DNA of 64,000 nucleotides, taken from assembly GCA_041659605.1 (NCBI GenBank), contig JBAZXW010000002.1, positions 196,946-260,945 of the forward strand, given 5' to 3'. The notes beneath the pieces are model-generated. The model was not told where the DNA came from. It searched no databases and saw nothing but the letters and a program-made list of their open reading frames with translations. Shown piece after piece: positions 17,430 to 25,894 of this stretch (positions are counted from its first letter, which is position 1; each line of letters starts with the position of its first letter). The DNA is from Solimonas sp041659605. GTDB lineage: Bacteria > Pseudomonadota > Gammaproteobacteria > Nevskiales > Nevskiaceae. Made by a program: the position numbers and the translations under genes.

Positions 17430-18409
17430 GCGCCCGCCCTCCACAACACGACCGCGCCGGTCACCGCGGTATTGAGCAGCGCCAGCGGCAGCAGCACCAG
17501 CCAGCCGAAGCGCATCAGCTGGTCATAGCGCGGGCGTGGAATCGCCGCGCGCAGCAGGATGAAGAACAGGACGAATACACCGGTCTTCGCAGCGAACCAC
17601 ACCACCGGCATGAAATCCCAGCCCAGGATCTTCAGTCCGAAAGTCGGTCCGAGCCAGCCGCCGAAATAGAGCGTCGTCAGCAGCGCCGAGATCAGGATCA
17701 CGGCGACGTACTCGCCGACGAAGAACATGCCGAACTTCATGCCCGAATACTCGGTGTGGAAGCCCGCGGTCAGCTCGTGCTCGGCCTCGGGCAGATCCAG
17801 CGGCAAGCGGTGCGTTTCGGCGAGGCCGGCGATCATGAACAGGATGAAGCCGAGGAACTGCGGCAGTACGTACCAGCCATCCTGCTGCGCGAGCACGATG
17901 TCTTCGAGGCTGAACGAGCCGGCCTGGATCACCACGCCCAGCAGCGCCAGTCCCATGAAGACCTCGTAGCTGATCGACTGCGCGGTCGCGCGGATCGCGC
18001 CGAGCAGCGCGTACTTGTTGTTCGACGCCCAGCCGCCGAGCATCACCGAATACACCGCCAGCGAGGTCATGCCCAGCACGAACAGGATGCCGACGTTCCA
18101 GTCGCCGACGATGCTGACCCCCGGCGCGATCGGCACGACCGCGAAGGCCAGCAGGATCGTCGCCATCACGATCGCCGGCGCGATCGTGAACACGACGCGG
18201 TCCGCGAACGGCGGCACCCAGTCGTGCTTGGTGAAGATCTTGATCATGTCGGCGACGACCTGGCCCAGGCCGAGGAACCACACGCGGTTCGGCCCCCAGC
18301 GGTCCTGCCACAGACCGAGCATGCGCCGCTCGACCCAGATCAGCATCGCCGCCGTGACGACGACGACGAGCAGGATCGCGATCGTGATCAGGAACTGCGG
18401 GATGATCAT
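17426..18409 (-). CDS. nuoH: NADH-quinone oxidoreductase subunit H
   Basis: This 327-residue membrane subunit (eight helices) forms the junction with the peripheral arm and much of the quinone chamber. Conserved blocks WVERRMLGLWQDRWGPNRV, KHDWVPPFADRVVF, LDLPEAEHELTAGFHTEYSG and RAAIPRPRYDQLM are all present. It starts inside the nuoG stop and ends inside the nuoI start, each with a 4-bp ATGA overlap. Confidence 0.96.
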   Translation of the reverse strand: MIIPQFLITIAILLVVVVTAAMLIWVERRMLGLWQDRWGPNRVWFLGLGQVVADMIKIFTKHDWVPPFADRVVFTIAPAIVMATILLAFAVVPIAPGVSIVGDWNVGILFVLGMTSLAVYSVMLGGWASNNKYALLGAIRATAQSISYEVFMGLALLGVVIQAGSFSLEDIVLAQQDGWYVLPQFLGFILFMIAGLAETHRLPLDLPEAEHELTAGFHTEYSGMKFGMFFVGEYVAVILISALLTTLYFGGWLGPTFGLKILGWDFMPVVWFAAKTGVFVLFFILLRAAIPRPRYDQLMRFGWLVLLPLALLNTAVTGAVVLWRAGA

Positions 18410-21129
18410 GCGCGCGCCTCCGCGATGCGCAGCGGCGTACCGACCGCGAACGCCGGCACACCCGGCAACCCGCGCGGCACGCCGGCGACGCCCGCGGCCA
18501 TCGCCACGCTGACGCGCAGCTGCGCCTGCCAGGACTGATCGCCCGCAGCGACGTGCACCTGCTTGCCTGCGGCGATGCCGATCAGCTCGGCGGTCTGCGG
18601 ATGCACGACGACATAGGGTGCAGGCACGCGGCTGGCGATCGCCGGTCCGCGCGCCGACAGCTCTTCCGAGCCGAACAGCTCATGCAGCCACACCGCCTCC
18701 AGCAGCGCCGGCGCATGCCAGGCCGGTCGGTCGTAGTAATGGCCGCCGGGGGCACCGCCGGCAGCAGGCTCGATCAGGCGCACGCCCGGATCGCCGCCGC
18801 GCAGCGGCCCGCCGATTTCCTGCTGGAACTTGTTCACGGCCTGGTTCGAATTCCAGCGCGGAGCCCAGAAGATCGGGATTTCCGATGCCGGTGCGCCGGC
18901 GCGCGCGCCTTCCATCGTGAACGCCAGCGGCGAGTCGGCGTCCTGCGGCGGCCGCGGCTCGTGGATGTCGCGGTTGGCGTTCATCGCGGTACGGCCGCTG
19001 TAGCGATGCGACTGGCGCGGGATGCGGCTGCCATGGATGCGGAAGCGTGCCGACGGCGCCGCGTCGACGATGCGCGCGAGGCGCGGATCGGACGCTGCGC
19101 AGGCCGCCGTCACGGCGTCGAGGTTGTCGCCCAGATCGCGGCCCAGCGCTTGGCCGAGCTGCTGCAGCCAGCGCCAGGACTCGCGGATGTCCGCATCCTG
19201 CGCGACGAACACCTGGAAGTAGCGCTGCGCGCGACCTTCGTAGTTGACCAGCGTGCCGTCGGCCTCGGCGAAGCTGCCGGCGGGCAGCACGAGATCGGCT
19301 TCGGCGGTCGTCGGCGACGACTGCGCATCGAGCACGGTCAGGTGCTTGACCTTGGCCAGCGCGGCATTGAGCCGCGGCGCCGGCACCTGCCGGAACAGGT
19401 TGTTCTCGATCACGACCAGCGTGTCGACCTCGCCCGCCTCGATGCGCTCAAGCGCAGCGTGGAGTCCGGCGCCGCCGAGCAGGGCAGTGCCCAGGCTGTT
19501 GCACTCGGTCGGCAGCAGCGCGATCGACGGCGTGCGGCCGGCCTTGGCCAGCGCCGCGCACAGGTTGGCCGCTTCCTGCAGCAGCGCAGGCGAACCGGAC
19601 GAGGTGCCACTGACGATCAACGGACGTTGGGCGCTCTTGAGCGCTTCGGCGATCGTGTGCGCAAGGTGAATCGCATCGTCATCCAGGCCCGGCGCGCGCG
19701 GCTGCGTGTAGTCGAGCAGGTGGACGACTTCCTGCGCCAGGCGCGCGAGGTCCTGCGGCGCGCCGCGGAAGCTGCGCTGCGCAATCTCGTCGAGGCCGGT
19801 GGCGTGCGCGCTAAGCACGAACAGCGGGCTGCGCAGATCCTGCGCCAGCAGCTGCACCGAATGGTCCTGCCAGCGCGGCACGTTGGCCGCATCAGCGGCG
19901 GCGAACGCCGCCTGCCGCGTCGACTGACGCAGCGCCAGTGCCAGGCGCGCAGCGGTCGCGAGCAGGTCCTCGCCGAGCACCAGCACCGCATCGGCCTGCT
20001 CGGCATCGTGCAGCGAGGCGACGCGCGCCGGACCGCGTTGCAGGATCTCGACGACCAGGTCGTCGAGCGCCGCATCCGCACTGCCGCGGTGGAAATTCTC
20101 CGCGCCGACGATCGCACGCAGCGCGTGGTTGGCCTCCAGCGACGCGCGCGGCGAGCCGATGCCGAGCGTGCGCCCGCCCTTCACCCACTCCGCGAGCTGG
20201 CCGAGGGCCTCGTCGGCAGCCACCGCGCGCGCCGGCGCATCGCGGTCCGGACGCAGCAGCGGCTGCCGCGGCCGATCCTCGGCGTTGACGTACTGGTAGC
20301 CGTAGCGACCGCGATCGCAGAGGAAATAGCCGTTCAGCGCCCCGTGGTAGCGGTTCTCGATGCGCTTGAGCTTGCCGTAGCGCTCGCCCGGCATGATGTT
20401 GCAGCCGATCGCGCAGTGGTGGCAGACGCTGGGCGCCTGCTGCAGGTCCCACTTGCGCGTGTACGACTCGCCGTAGGGCTTGTCGGTGAACACGCCGGTC
20501 GGGCAGACCTCGGCGAGATTGCCTGCGAACGGGCTTTCCAGAACGCCGTCGCTGGCGCGTCCGAAGTAGACCTTGCTCGCCGAGGCGAAGACGTTGAGGT
20601 CGGTGCCGCCGGCGTATTCGCGATAGAAGCGCACACAGCGGTAGCAGGAAATGCAGCGGTTCATCTCGTGGCCGACGAAGGGCCCGAGATCCTGGTTGAC
20701 GTGCGTGCGCTTGGTGTAGCGGTAGCGCCGGTACTCGTGGCCTGTCATCTGCGTCATGTCCTGCAGATGGCACTGGCCGCCTTCCTCGCACACCGGGCAG
20801 TCGTGCGGGTGGTTGGTCATCAGGTATTCGATGACGCCGGCGCGCATCTCGACCGCGTCGGCGTGCGTCAGCGACACCCGCGTCTTGTCCGCGCAGGGCG
20901 TCATGCACGCCATGACGACGCGGCCCTGGCTGTCGTACTCGTCGCGAAACTGCGTGACCGCGCACTGGCGGCAGGCGCCGACGCTGCCCAGCGACGGATG
21001 CCAGCAGAAGTACGGCAGGTCGTGACCCAGCTCCAGCGCGACTTCCAGCAAATTGCGCGACGGATCGACGACGTGCGCCTTGCCGTCGATATGGATGGTC
21101 GCCGAAGGCGGTTTGCGCGACGCGGTCAC
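18406..21129 (-). CDS. nuoG: NADH-quinone oxidoreductase subunit G
   Basis: NuoG is the large iron-sulfur subunit (907 residues; E. coli is of similar length). The N-terminus holds the 2Fe-2S site (CWHPSLGSVGACRQC...CMTPC), the His/Cys site HPHDCPVCEEGGQC and the 4Fe-4S site CISCYRC. At the start of the molybdopterin-reductase-like region a further C-x2-C-x3-C-x27-C pattern (CHHCAIGC...C) marks the extra N7 cluster found in only part of the family. The rest is the non-catalytic molybdopterin-fold domain. Overlaps by 4 bp link it with nuoF and nuoH. Confidence 0.96.
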   Translation of the reverse strand: MTASRKPPSATIHIDGKAHVVDPSRNLLEVALELGHDLPYFCWHPSLGSVGACRQCAVTQFRDEYDSQGRVVMACMTPCADKTRVSLTHADAVEMRAGVIEYLMTNHPHDCPVCEEGGQCHLQDMTQMTGHEYRRYRYTKRTHVNQDLGPFVGHEMNRCISCYRCVRFYREYAGGTDLNVFASASKVYFGRASDGVLESPFAGNLAEVCPTGVFTDKPYGESYTRKWDLQQAPSVCHHCAIGCNIMPGERYGKLKRIENRYHGALNGYFLCDRGRYGYQYVNAEDRPRQPLLRPDRDAPARAVAADEALGQLAEWVKGGRTLGIGSPRASLEANHALRAIVGAENFHRGSADAALDDLVVEILQRGPARVASLHDAEQADAVLVLGEDLLATAARLALALRQSTRQAAFAAADAANVPRWQDHSVQLLAQDLRSPLFVLSAHATGLDEIAQRSFRGAPQDLARLAQEVVHLLDYTQPRAPGLDDDAIHLAHTIAEALKSAQRPLIVSGTSSGSPALLQEAANLCAALAKAGRTPSIALLPTECNSLGTALLGGAGLHAALERIEAGEVDTLVVIENNLFRQVPAPRLNAALAKVKHLTVLDAQSSPTTAEADLVLPAGSFAEADGTLVNYEGRAQRYFQVFVAQDADIRESWRWLQQLGQALGRDLGDNLDAVTAACAASDPRLARIVDAAPSARFRIHGSRIPRQSHRYSGRTAMNANRDIHEPRPPQDADSPLAFTMEGARAGAPASEIPIFWAPRWNSNQAVNKFQQEIGGPLRGGDPGVRLIEPAAGGAPGGHYYDRPAWHAPALLEAVWLHELFGSEELSARGPAIASRVPAPYVVVHPQTAELIGIAAGKQVHVAAGDQSWQAQLRVSVAMAAGVAGVPRGLPGVPAFAVGTPLRIAEARA

Positions 21130-22421
21130 GAGGTCTTCTCCGCGAGGGGCTGCACGACAGCGCGTTCAAAGTCCGCGCGGAAATACTTGAGGGCGCTCTG
21201 CAGCGGCTCCATCGCGCCCGGCGCGTGCGCGCAGAAGGTGCGGCCGGGGCCAAGCAGGCGCGTCATCTGACTCAGGACTTCGAGGTCACCCGGCTGGCCC
21301 TGGTGGCGTTCGAGGCCGGCGAGAATCTTTTCGGTCCACGGCAGGCCGTCGCGGCAGGGCGTACACCAGCCGCAGGACTCGCGCGCGAAGAAGGTCTGCA
21401 GGTTGCGCACCATCGCGACGACGTCGGTCTGGTCGTCGAGCACGATCATCTGACCGGTGCCCATGCGCGAGCCGGCTTTGCCGATCGACTCGAAATCCAT
21501 CGGCAGGTCCAGGTGCTCGGCGGTCAGGAAGTCCGTGCTCGCGCCGCCCGGCAGGAAGCCCCTGAGCTTGAGGCCCTCGCGCATGCCGCCGGCATGGACT
21601 TCGAGGATCTCGCGCACGGTCGAGCCCATCGGCAGCTCCCAGGTGCCCGGCCGCCGCACCTTGCCGGATGCGCCGTACAGCTTGGTGCCGCCGTCCTTGC
21701 ACTTGGACAGTCCGCGGAACCAGTCGGCGCCGTAATGGACGATGTGCGGAACATTGCACAGCGTCTCGATGTTGTTGACGACGGTCGGCTTGCCGAACAG
21801 GCCGGCCGTGGCCGGGAACGGCGGCTTGGCGCGCGGCACCGCGCGCTTGCCTTCGAGCGAGCTGATCAGCGCCGTTTCCTCGCCGCAGATGTAGCGACCG
21901 GCGCTGGTGTGAAGGTACAGGTCGAAATTGACGCCGGACCCGAGGATGTTCTTGCCGAGCAGGTTGCGCGCGTAACACTCCTTGAGCGCCGCGCGCAGGC
22001 GTTCGGCGGCGAGCACGTACTCGGCGCGCAGGAACACGTAGCCGACGGTTGCGCCGATCGCGTAGCCGCCGATGGTGATGCCTTCGATGAACTGCAGCGG
22101 ATCGCCCTCGAGCAGCAGCCGATCCTTGAACGTGCCCGGCTCCATCTCGTCGCCATTGGCGACGATGTACTTCTGTTTCGGCGCCGCCTCGCCCATCGGC
22201 ACCAGCCCCCACTTCACGCCGGTGGGGAAGCCCGCACCGCCGCGACCACGCAGCCCCGCGGTCTTGACCAGGCCGGTGATGTCCTGCGGCCCCATCTTCA
22301 GCGCGGCACGCAGACCCTGATAGCCGCCGTGACGCTCGTAGTCCGCCAGGCCGTAGGGCGCGTGCTCGGGCCGGATACGGTCGGTCAGCGGCTTGGTCGG
22401 CGGTACGGTACGGGCGGTCAC
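21126..22421 (-). CDS. nuoF: NADH-quinone oxidoreductase subunit F (NADH/FMN site)
   Basis: NuoF oxidises NADH using FMN and cluster N3. The 431-residue protein contains GLRGRGGAGFPTGVKW (FMN/NADH binding), GAYICGEETALI-like sequence (GRYICGEETALISSLEG) and the cluster motif ESCGWCTPCRDG followed by the fourth ligand in GRTFCAHAPGA. It starts inside the nuoE stop (ATGA) and ends inside the nuoG start. Confidence 0.96.
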   Translation of the reverse strand: MTARTVPPTKPLTDRIRPEHAPYGLADYERHGGYQGLRAALKMGPQDITGLVKTAGLRGRGGAGFPTGVKWGLVPMGEAAPKQKYIVANGDEMEPGTFKDRLLLEGDPLQFIEGITIGGYAIGATVGYVFLRAEYVLAAERLRAALKECYARNLLGKNILGSGVNFDLYLHTSAGRYICGEETALISSLEGKRAVPRAKPPFPATAGLFGKPTVVNNIETLCNVPHIVHYGADWFRGLSKCKDGGTKLYGASGKVRRPGTWELPMGSTVREILEVHAGGMREGLKLRGFLPGGASTDFLTAEHLDLPMDFESIGKAGSRMGTGQMIVLDDQTDVVAMVRNLQTFFARESCGWCTPCRDGLPWTEKILAGLERHQGQPGDLEVLSQMTRLLGPGRTFCAHAPGAMEPLQSALKYFRADFERAVVQPLAEKTS

Positions 22422-22891
22422 TTATATCGCTCCAGAATCGAATCGAGCCGCGCCGCATCGACGGACTCGAGGTCGCGATGGGTGTCGTCGCCGATCATCA
22501 TCGCCGGCGCGCGATCGCAGGCGCCCAGGCAGCAGATCGGCAGCAGCGTGAAGCGCCCATCGACGGTGGTCTGGCCGTTGCGGACGCCGAGCCGCTGTTG
22601 CAGCAGCTCGGTCAGACGCGGCTGGCCGAGCATCCAGCACGACACCGAGTCGCAGACGTGGATCACGTGGCGACCGACCGGCTTGCGGTAGATCAGGTTG
22701 TAGAAGGTCGCGACCGCATCGACCGTCGCCGGCGACGAGCCGAGCTTCTCGGCGATGTCGGCCACGGCCTCGTCGCTGACCCAGCCGCGGTGCTTCTGCA
22801 CAATTTTGAGCGCCTCGATCGTCGCCGCCTGCGGCTGCTCGTAGTGCGCCAGCTCGTGGTCGATTTCGTCGATTTCTGCTTTGCTGAGCAT
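22418..22891 (-). CDS. nuoE: NADH-quinone oxidoreductase subunit E (2Fe-2S)
   Basis: NuoE holds the 2Fe-2S cluster N1a through CDSVSC and CLGAC cysteines. Started at the ATG at 22891, one base after the nuoCD stop, the protein has 157 residues, as in the family; the longer frame to 22924 lies inside nuoCD and lacks similarity. The thioredoxin-like fold segment ATVDAVATFYNLIYRKPVG is conserved. Confidence 0.95.
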   Translation of the reverse strand: MLSKAEIDEIDHELAHYEQPQAATIEALKIVQKHRGWVSDEAVADIAEKLGSSPATVDAVATFYNLIYRKPVGRHVIHVCDSVSCWMLGQPRLTELLQQRLGVRNGQTTVDGRFTLLPICCLGACDRAPAMMIGDDTHRDLESVDAARLDSILERYK

Positions 22892-22892
22892 G

Positions 22893-24659
22893 TTATCGAT
22901 CCACGTCGGCCATGACGAAGTCAATCGACGCCAGGATCGCGATCAGGTCCGGCACCATCAAGCCGCGAGAGATATAGGGAATCATCTGCAGATGCGCGAA
23001 GCTGGGCGTACGGATGCGCGTGCGGTAGCTCATCGTGCCGCCATCACTGGTGAGGTAGTAGCTGTTGAGGCCCTTGGTCGCTTCCACCGTCATCGTGCAC
23101 TCGCCGGCCGGAATCACCGGGCCCCACGACACGTTGAGGAAGTGATGGATCAAGGTCTCGATGTCCTGCATCGTGTTGTCCTTGATCGGCGGCGTCGTCA
23201 ACGGATGCCGCGCCTTGTAGTCGCCGGCCGGCATGTTGTTGAGGCACTGCTCGATGATGTGCAGGCTCTGGCGGATCTCCTCGACACGCACCAGGCAGCG
23301 GTCGTAGACGTCGCCGTTCTTGCCGATCGGAATCTCGAAATCGAAATTCTCGTAGCCCGAATACGGCCGCGCCTTGCGGTAATCCCAGGCGAAGCCGGTC
23401 GCGCGCAGGCCGGCACCGGTCACGCCCCACTCGATCGCCTCGGCGGTGTTGTACTGACCGATGCCGATGCTGCGGCGCTTGAGGATCGTGTTCCGCAACG
23501 CCATCTGTTCATAGTCCTTCAGGCGCTTGGGCATCCAGTCGAGGAACTCGCGCACCAGCCGGTCCCAGCCTTTCGGCAGATCCGCGGCGACGCCGCCGAT
23601 GCGGTACCACGCCGGGTGCATGCGAAAGCCGGTGATCGCCTCGATGACGTCGTAGGCCTTCTGGCGATCGACGAACATGTAGAACACCGGCGACATGCTG
23701 CCGACGTCCTGCGCGTAGGTGCCGTAGTACAGCAGGTGCGAGGTGATGCGGAAGAACTCCGCCAGCATCACGCGGATCACCTGCGCGCGCTCCGGCACCT
23801 GGATGCCGCCCATGCGCTCGATCGCCATGAGGTACGGCAGGTTGTTCATCACGCCGCCGAGATAATCGATGCGGTCGGTGTAGGGGATGTAGCTGTGCCA
23901 GGTCTGGCGCTCGCCCATCTTCTCGGCGCCGCGATGGTGGTAGCCGATGTCCGGCACCGCTTCCACGATTTCCTCGCCGTCGAGCTGCAGCATCACGCGG
24001 AACACGCCGTGCACGCTCGGGTGGTTCGGGCCGAGGTTGAGGACCATGTAGTCGTGGTCCTCGTCGGCGACCTTCATGCCCCACTCTTCGGGCTTGATGC
24101 GCAGCGCTTCCTGCTCGCGGTCGACGCGCGCCTGGTCCATCGTCAGGCGCTCGGCCTCGGTGGCGCGCGCATAGTGGTCCTTGCGCAGCGGATGACCTTC
24201 CCAGGTGCGCGGCATCATGATGCGCTGCAGGTTGGGATGGCCGTCGAAACGGATGCCGAGCAGGTCCCAGGCCTCGCGCTCGTACCAGTTCGCGTTGAGC
24301 CACAGCGCGCTGATCGACGGACAGGAAGGCGATTCGCCGGTCAGCGCGACCTTGATGCGCACATCGCTGTTCCGCTCGAACGACGTCAGGTGGTAGACCA
24401 CCGTGAAATCCGCCTGCGGCAGGCCGGTGCGCTGCTGGCGCATGCGTTCGTCGACGCCGGTCAGGTCGTAGAGCATGCGGTAGGGATGATGCAGCTCATG
24501 CTTGAGCAACTTCATCACCGCCAGCAGACGGCGCACCGGCACCCACATCGTCGGGATGCCGTCGGCCGTTGCCTGCTCGACGAAGCCCTCGCCTGGATAA
24601 CGCGCGAAGAGTTCGCCGATCACACCGCTAGGCCGGATTTCCTGTGCGAGAGCAGTCAT
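22893..24659 (-). CDS. nuoC: NADH-quinone oxidoreductase fused subunit C/D
   Basis: The 588-residue product fuses NuoC (about 1-180) and NuoD (about 200-588), the arrangement of enterobacteria and many other gammaproteobacteria. The C part has NWYEREAWDLLGIRFDGHPNL; the D part has NLGPNHPSVHGVFR, the quinone-site histidine region, DIGYHHRGAEKMGERQTW and the C-terminal MVPDLIAILASIDFVMADVDR-like end typical of NuoD. It forms the quinone-binding base of the peripheral arm with NuoB. Gaps of 3 bp and 1 bp separate it from nuoB and nuoE. Confidence 0.96.
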   Translation of the reverse strand: MTALAQEIRPSGVIGELFARYPGEGFVEQATADGIPTMWVPVRRLLAVMKLLKHELHHPYRMLYDLTGVDERMRQQRTGLPQADFTVVYHLTSFERNSDVRIKVALTGESPSCPSISALWLNANWYEREAWDLLGIRFDGHPNLQRIMMPRTWEGHPLRKDHYARATEAERLTMDQARVDREQEALRIKPEEWGMKVADEDHDYMVLNLGPNHPSVHGVFRVMLQLDGEEIVEAVPDIGYHHRGAEKMGERQTWHSYIPYTDRIDYLGGVMNNLPYLMAIERMGGIQVPERAQVIRVMLAEFFRITSHLLYYGTYAQDVGSMSPVFYMFVDRQKAYDVIEAITGFRMHPAWYRIGGVAADLPKGWDRLVREFLDWMPKRLKDYEQMALRNTILKRRSIGIGQYNTAEAIEWGVTGAGLRATGFAWDYRKARPYSGYENFDFEIPIGKNGDVYDRCLVRVEEIRQSLHIIEQCLNNMPAGDYKARHPLTTPPIKDNTMQDIETLIHHFLNVSWGPVIPAGECTMTVEATKGLNSYYLTSDGGTMSYRTRIRTPSFAHLQMIPYISRGLMVPDLIAILASIDFVMADVDR

Positions 24660-24662
24660 CGA

Positions 24663-25301
24663 TCAGACCTGATCCGGCGTGCGCAGATCGGTCACCGCCA
24701 TGCGCTCGGCATTGCGGGCATCGCGCATCGACAGCTGCGGCATCTGGGTGACGCCTTGCGGACCGACCATCCACGACAGCGGTCGGCGTTCCTTCTGGAT
24801 ACCGTTCTGCAGCAGGATCAGCGCCTGCAGGAAGGCCTCGGGGCGCGGGGGGCACCCGGAGATGTAGACGTCTACCGGCAGGATCTTGTCGACGCCCTGC
24901 ACGACCGAATAAATGTCGTACATGCCGCCGGAGTTGGCGCACGACCCCATCGAGATGACCCACTTGGGTTCGAGCATCTGCTCATAGAGGCGCTTGATCA
25001 CCGGCGCCATCTTCAGGAACGGCGTACCGGAGATCACGATGACGTCGGACTGGCGCGGCGTCGCGCGGATCACCTCGGAGCCGAAGCGCGCCAGGTCGTG
25101 CGTGCTGGTGAACGCGGTTGCCATCTCGACGTAGCAGCACGACAGGCCGAAATTGAACGGCCACAGCGAGTTCTTGCGGCCCCAGTTCACAGCCGACTGC
25201 GCCATGTCCTCCAGGCGACCCAGGAAGACACTCTTGTGCACTTGGTCGTCGATGGACGGGGCGCCACCGCCGCCATCCATGCGCTTGAGGCTGTATTCCA
25301 C
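24663..25301 (-). CDS. nuoB: NADH-quinone oxidoreductase subunit B (cluster N2)
   Basis: NuoB carries cluster N2, the last iron-sulfur centre before quinone. The tandem cysteines in FGLSCCYVEM plus those in GSCANSGGMY and ISGCPPRPEA are present. I start it at GTG 25301, one base after the nuoA stop, with GGAG 8 nt upstream; the resulting N-terminus EYSLKRMDGG aligns with the E. coli start (DYTLTRIDP). The product then has 212 residues. The longer frame to 25439 is nuoA sequence in another frame. Confidence 0.95.
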   Translation of the reverse strand: MEYSLKRMDGGGGAPSIDDQVHKSVFLGRLEDMAQSAVNWGRKNSLWPFNFGLSCCYVEMATAFTSTHDLARFGSEVIRATPRQSDVIVISGTPFLKMAPVIKRLYEQMLEPKWVISMGSCANSGGMYDIYSVVQGVDKILPVDVYISGCPPRPEAFLQALILLQNGIQKERRPLSWMVGPQGVTQMPQLSMRDARNAERMAVTDLRTPDQV

Positions 25302-25302
25302 C

Positions 25303-25701
25303 TCAGTATCTCCGGTCTGCGGGCTTCTGCTTCTTCGGCGCCCAGTCGAGCGCCCCTGTTTTCCACAGATAGACGAGTGCGACGAGAAGAATGGCGAGGA
25401 ACACCATGATCTCGATATACCCGGCCCATCCGGCTTCACGCACGGCGACTCCCCACGCCAGCACGTAGACCGCTTCGAGATCGAAGATGACGAAGAACAT
25501 GGCCACCAGATAGAACTTCGCCGACATGCGATAACGCGCGCCGCCGGTCGAGATGATGCCCGATTCGTAGGAGTCCGCGCCGGCTTTTGTCAGCTGCGTA
25601 CGCTGACCCAGCAGGGCCGACAAGCCGAGCATGACAGCACACAGCCCGAACACCAAGGCTGCATAAAACGCAAGACCACCCAGCGTCGAGCCCAGCTCCA
25701 C
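25303..25701 (-). CDS. nuoA: NADH-quinone oxidoreductase subunit A
   Basis: This three-helix subunit begins the nuo operon. The loop YESGIISTGGARYRMSAKFY and the membrane segment FVIFDLEAVYVLAWG are conserved and line the quinone entrance. I choose GTG at 25701 (132 residues) because a G-rich stretch stands 6 nt before it; a TTG four codons upstream at 25713 is the alternative. No tRNA or secG precedes it, unlike some relatives; the next gene is the divergent nhaB. Confidence 0.92.
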   Translation of the reverse strand: MELGSTLGGLAFYAALVFGLCAVMLGLSALLGQRTQLTKAGADSYESGIISTGGARYRMSAKFYLVAMFFVIFDLEAVYVLAWGVAVREAGWAGYIEIMVFLAILLVALVYLWKTGALDWAPKKQKPADRRY

Positions 25702-25817
25702 GGATAACCCCAAGTGATTAATCGTGTAATTTTCTCATAACAGCCGCAGCATGCAACTAATCTGAGTAGAAGTCCCCCGCCGCGCGCGAGTTAGGCACGG
25801 AACAACCCAGCCGCGGT

Positions 25818-25831
25818 TTGACGTAGATCAG
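25818..25831. promoter_or_regulatory. Candidate FNR/ANR box between nuoA and nhaB
   Basis: TTGACGTAGATCAG matches the FNR/ANR consensus TTGAT-N4-ATCAA at 8 of 10 defined positions. It lies in the 193-bp divergent gap, 117 bp from nuoA and 64 bp from nhaB, so it could serve either. No convincing -10 box at the expected distance is visible. Confidence 0.35.
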
Positions 25832-25894
25832 TACCGCAATGCATTTTCGATGAATGCAGAACCAGACCGGCCTAACACCCGGCAGGAGAGGACG

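Noticed and set aside
18553..25409. Long plus-strand frames opposite nuoG, nuoF, nuoCD
   Set aside because: Antisense shadows of strongly conserved nuo genes, with no ribosome sites or known domains.
25702..25894. tRNA or secG upstream of nuoA
   Set aside because: I looked for a cloverleaf or a small membrane ORF as in related genomes and saw none.
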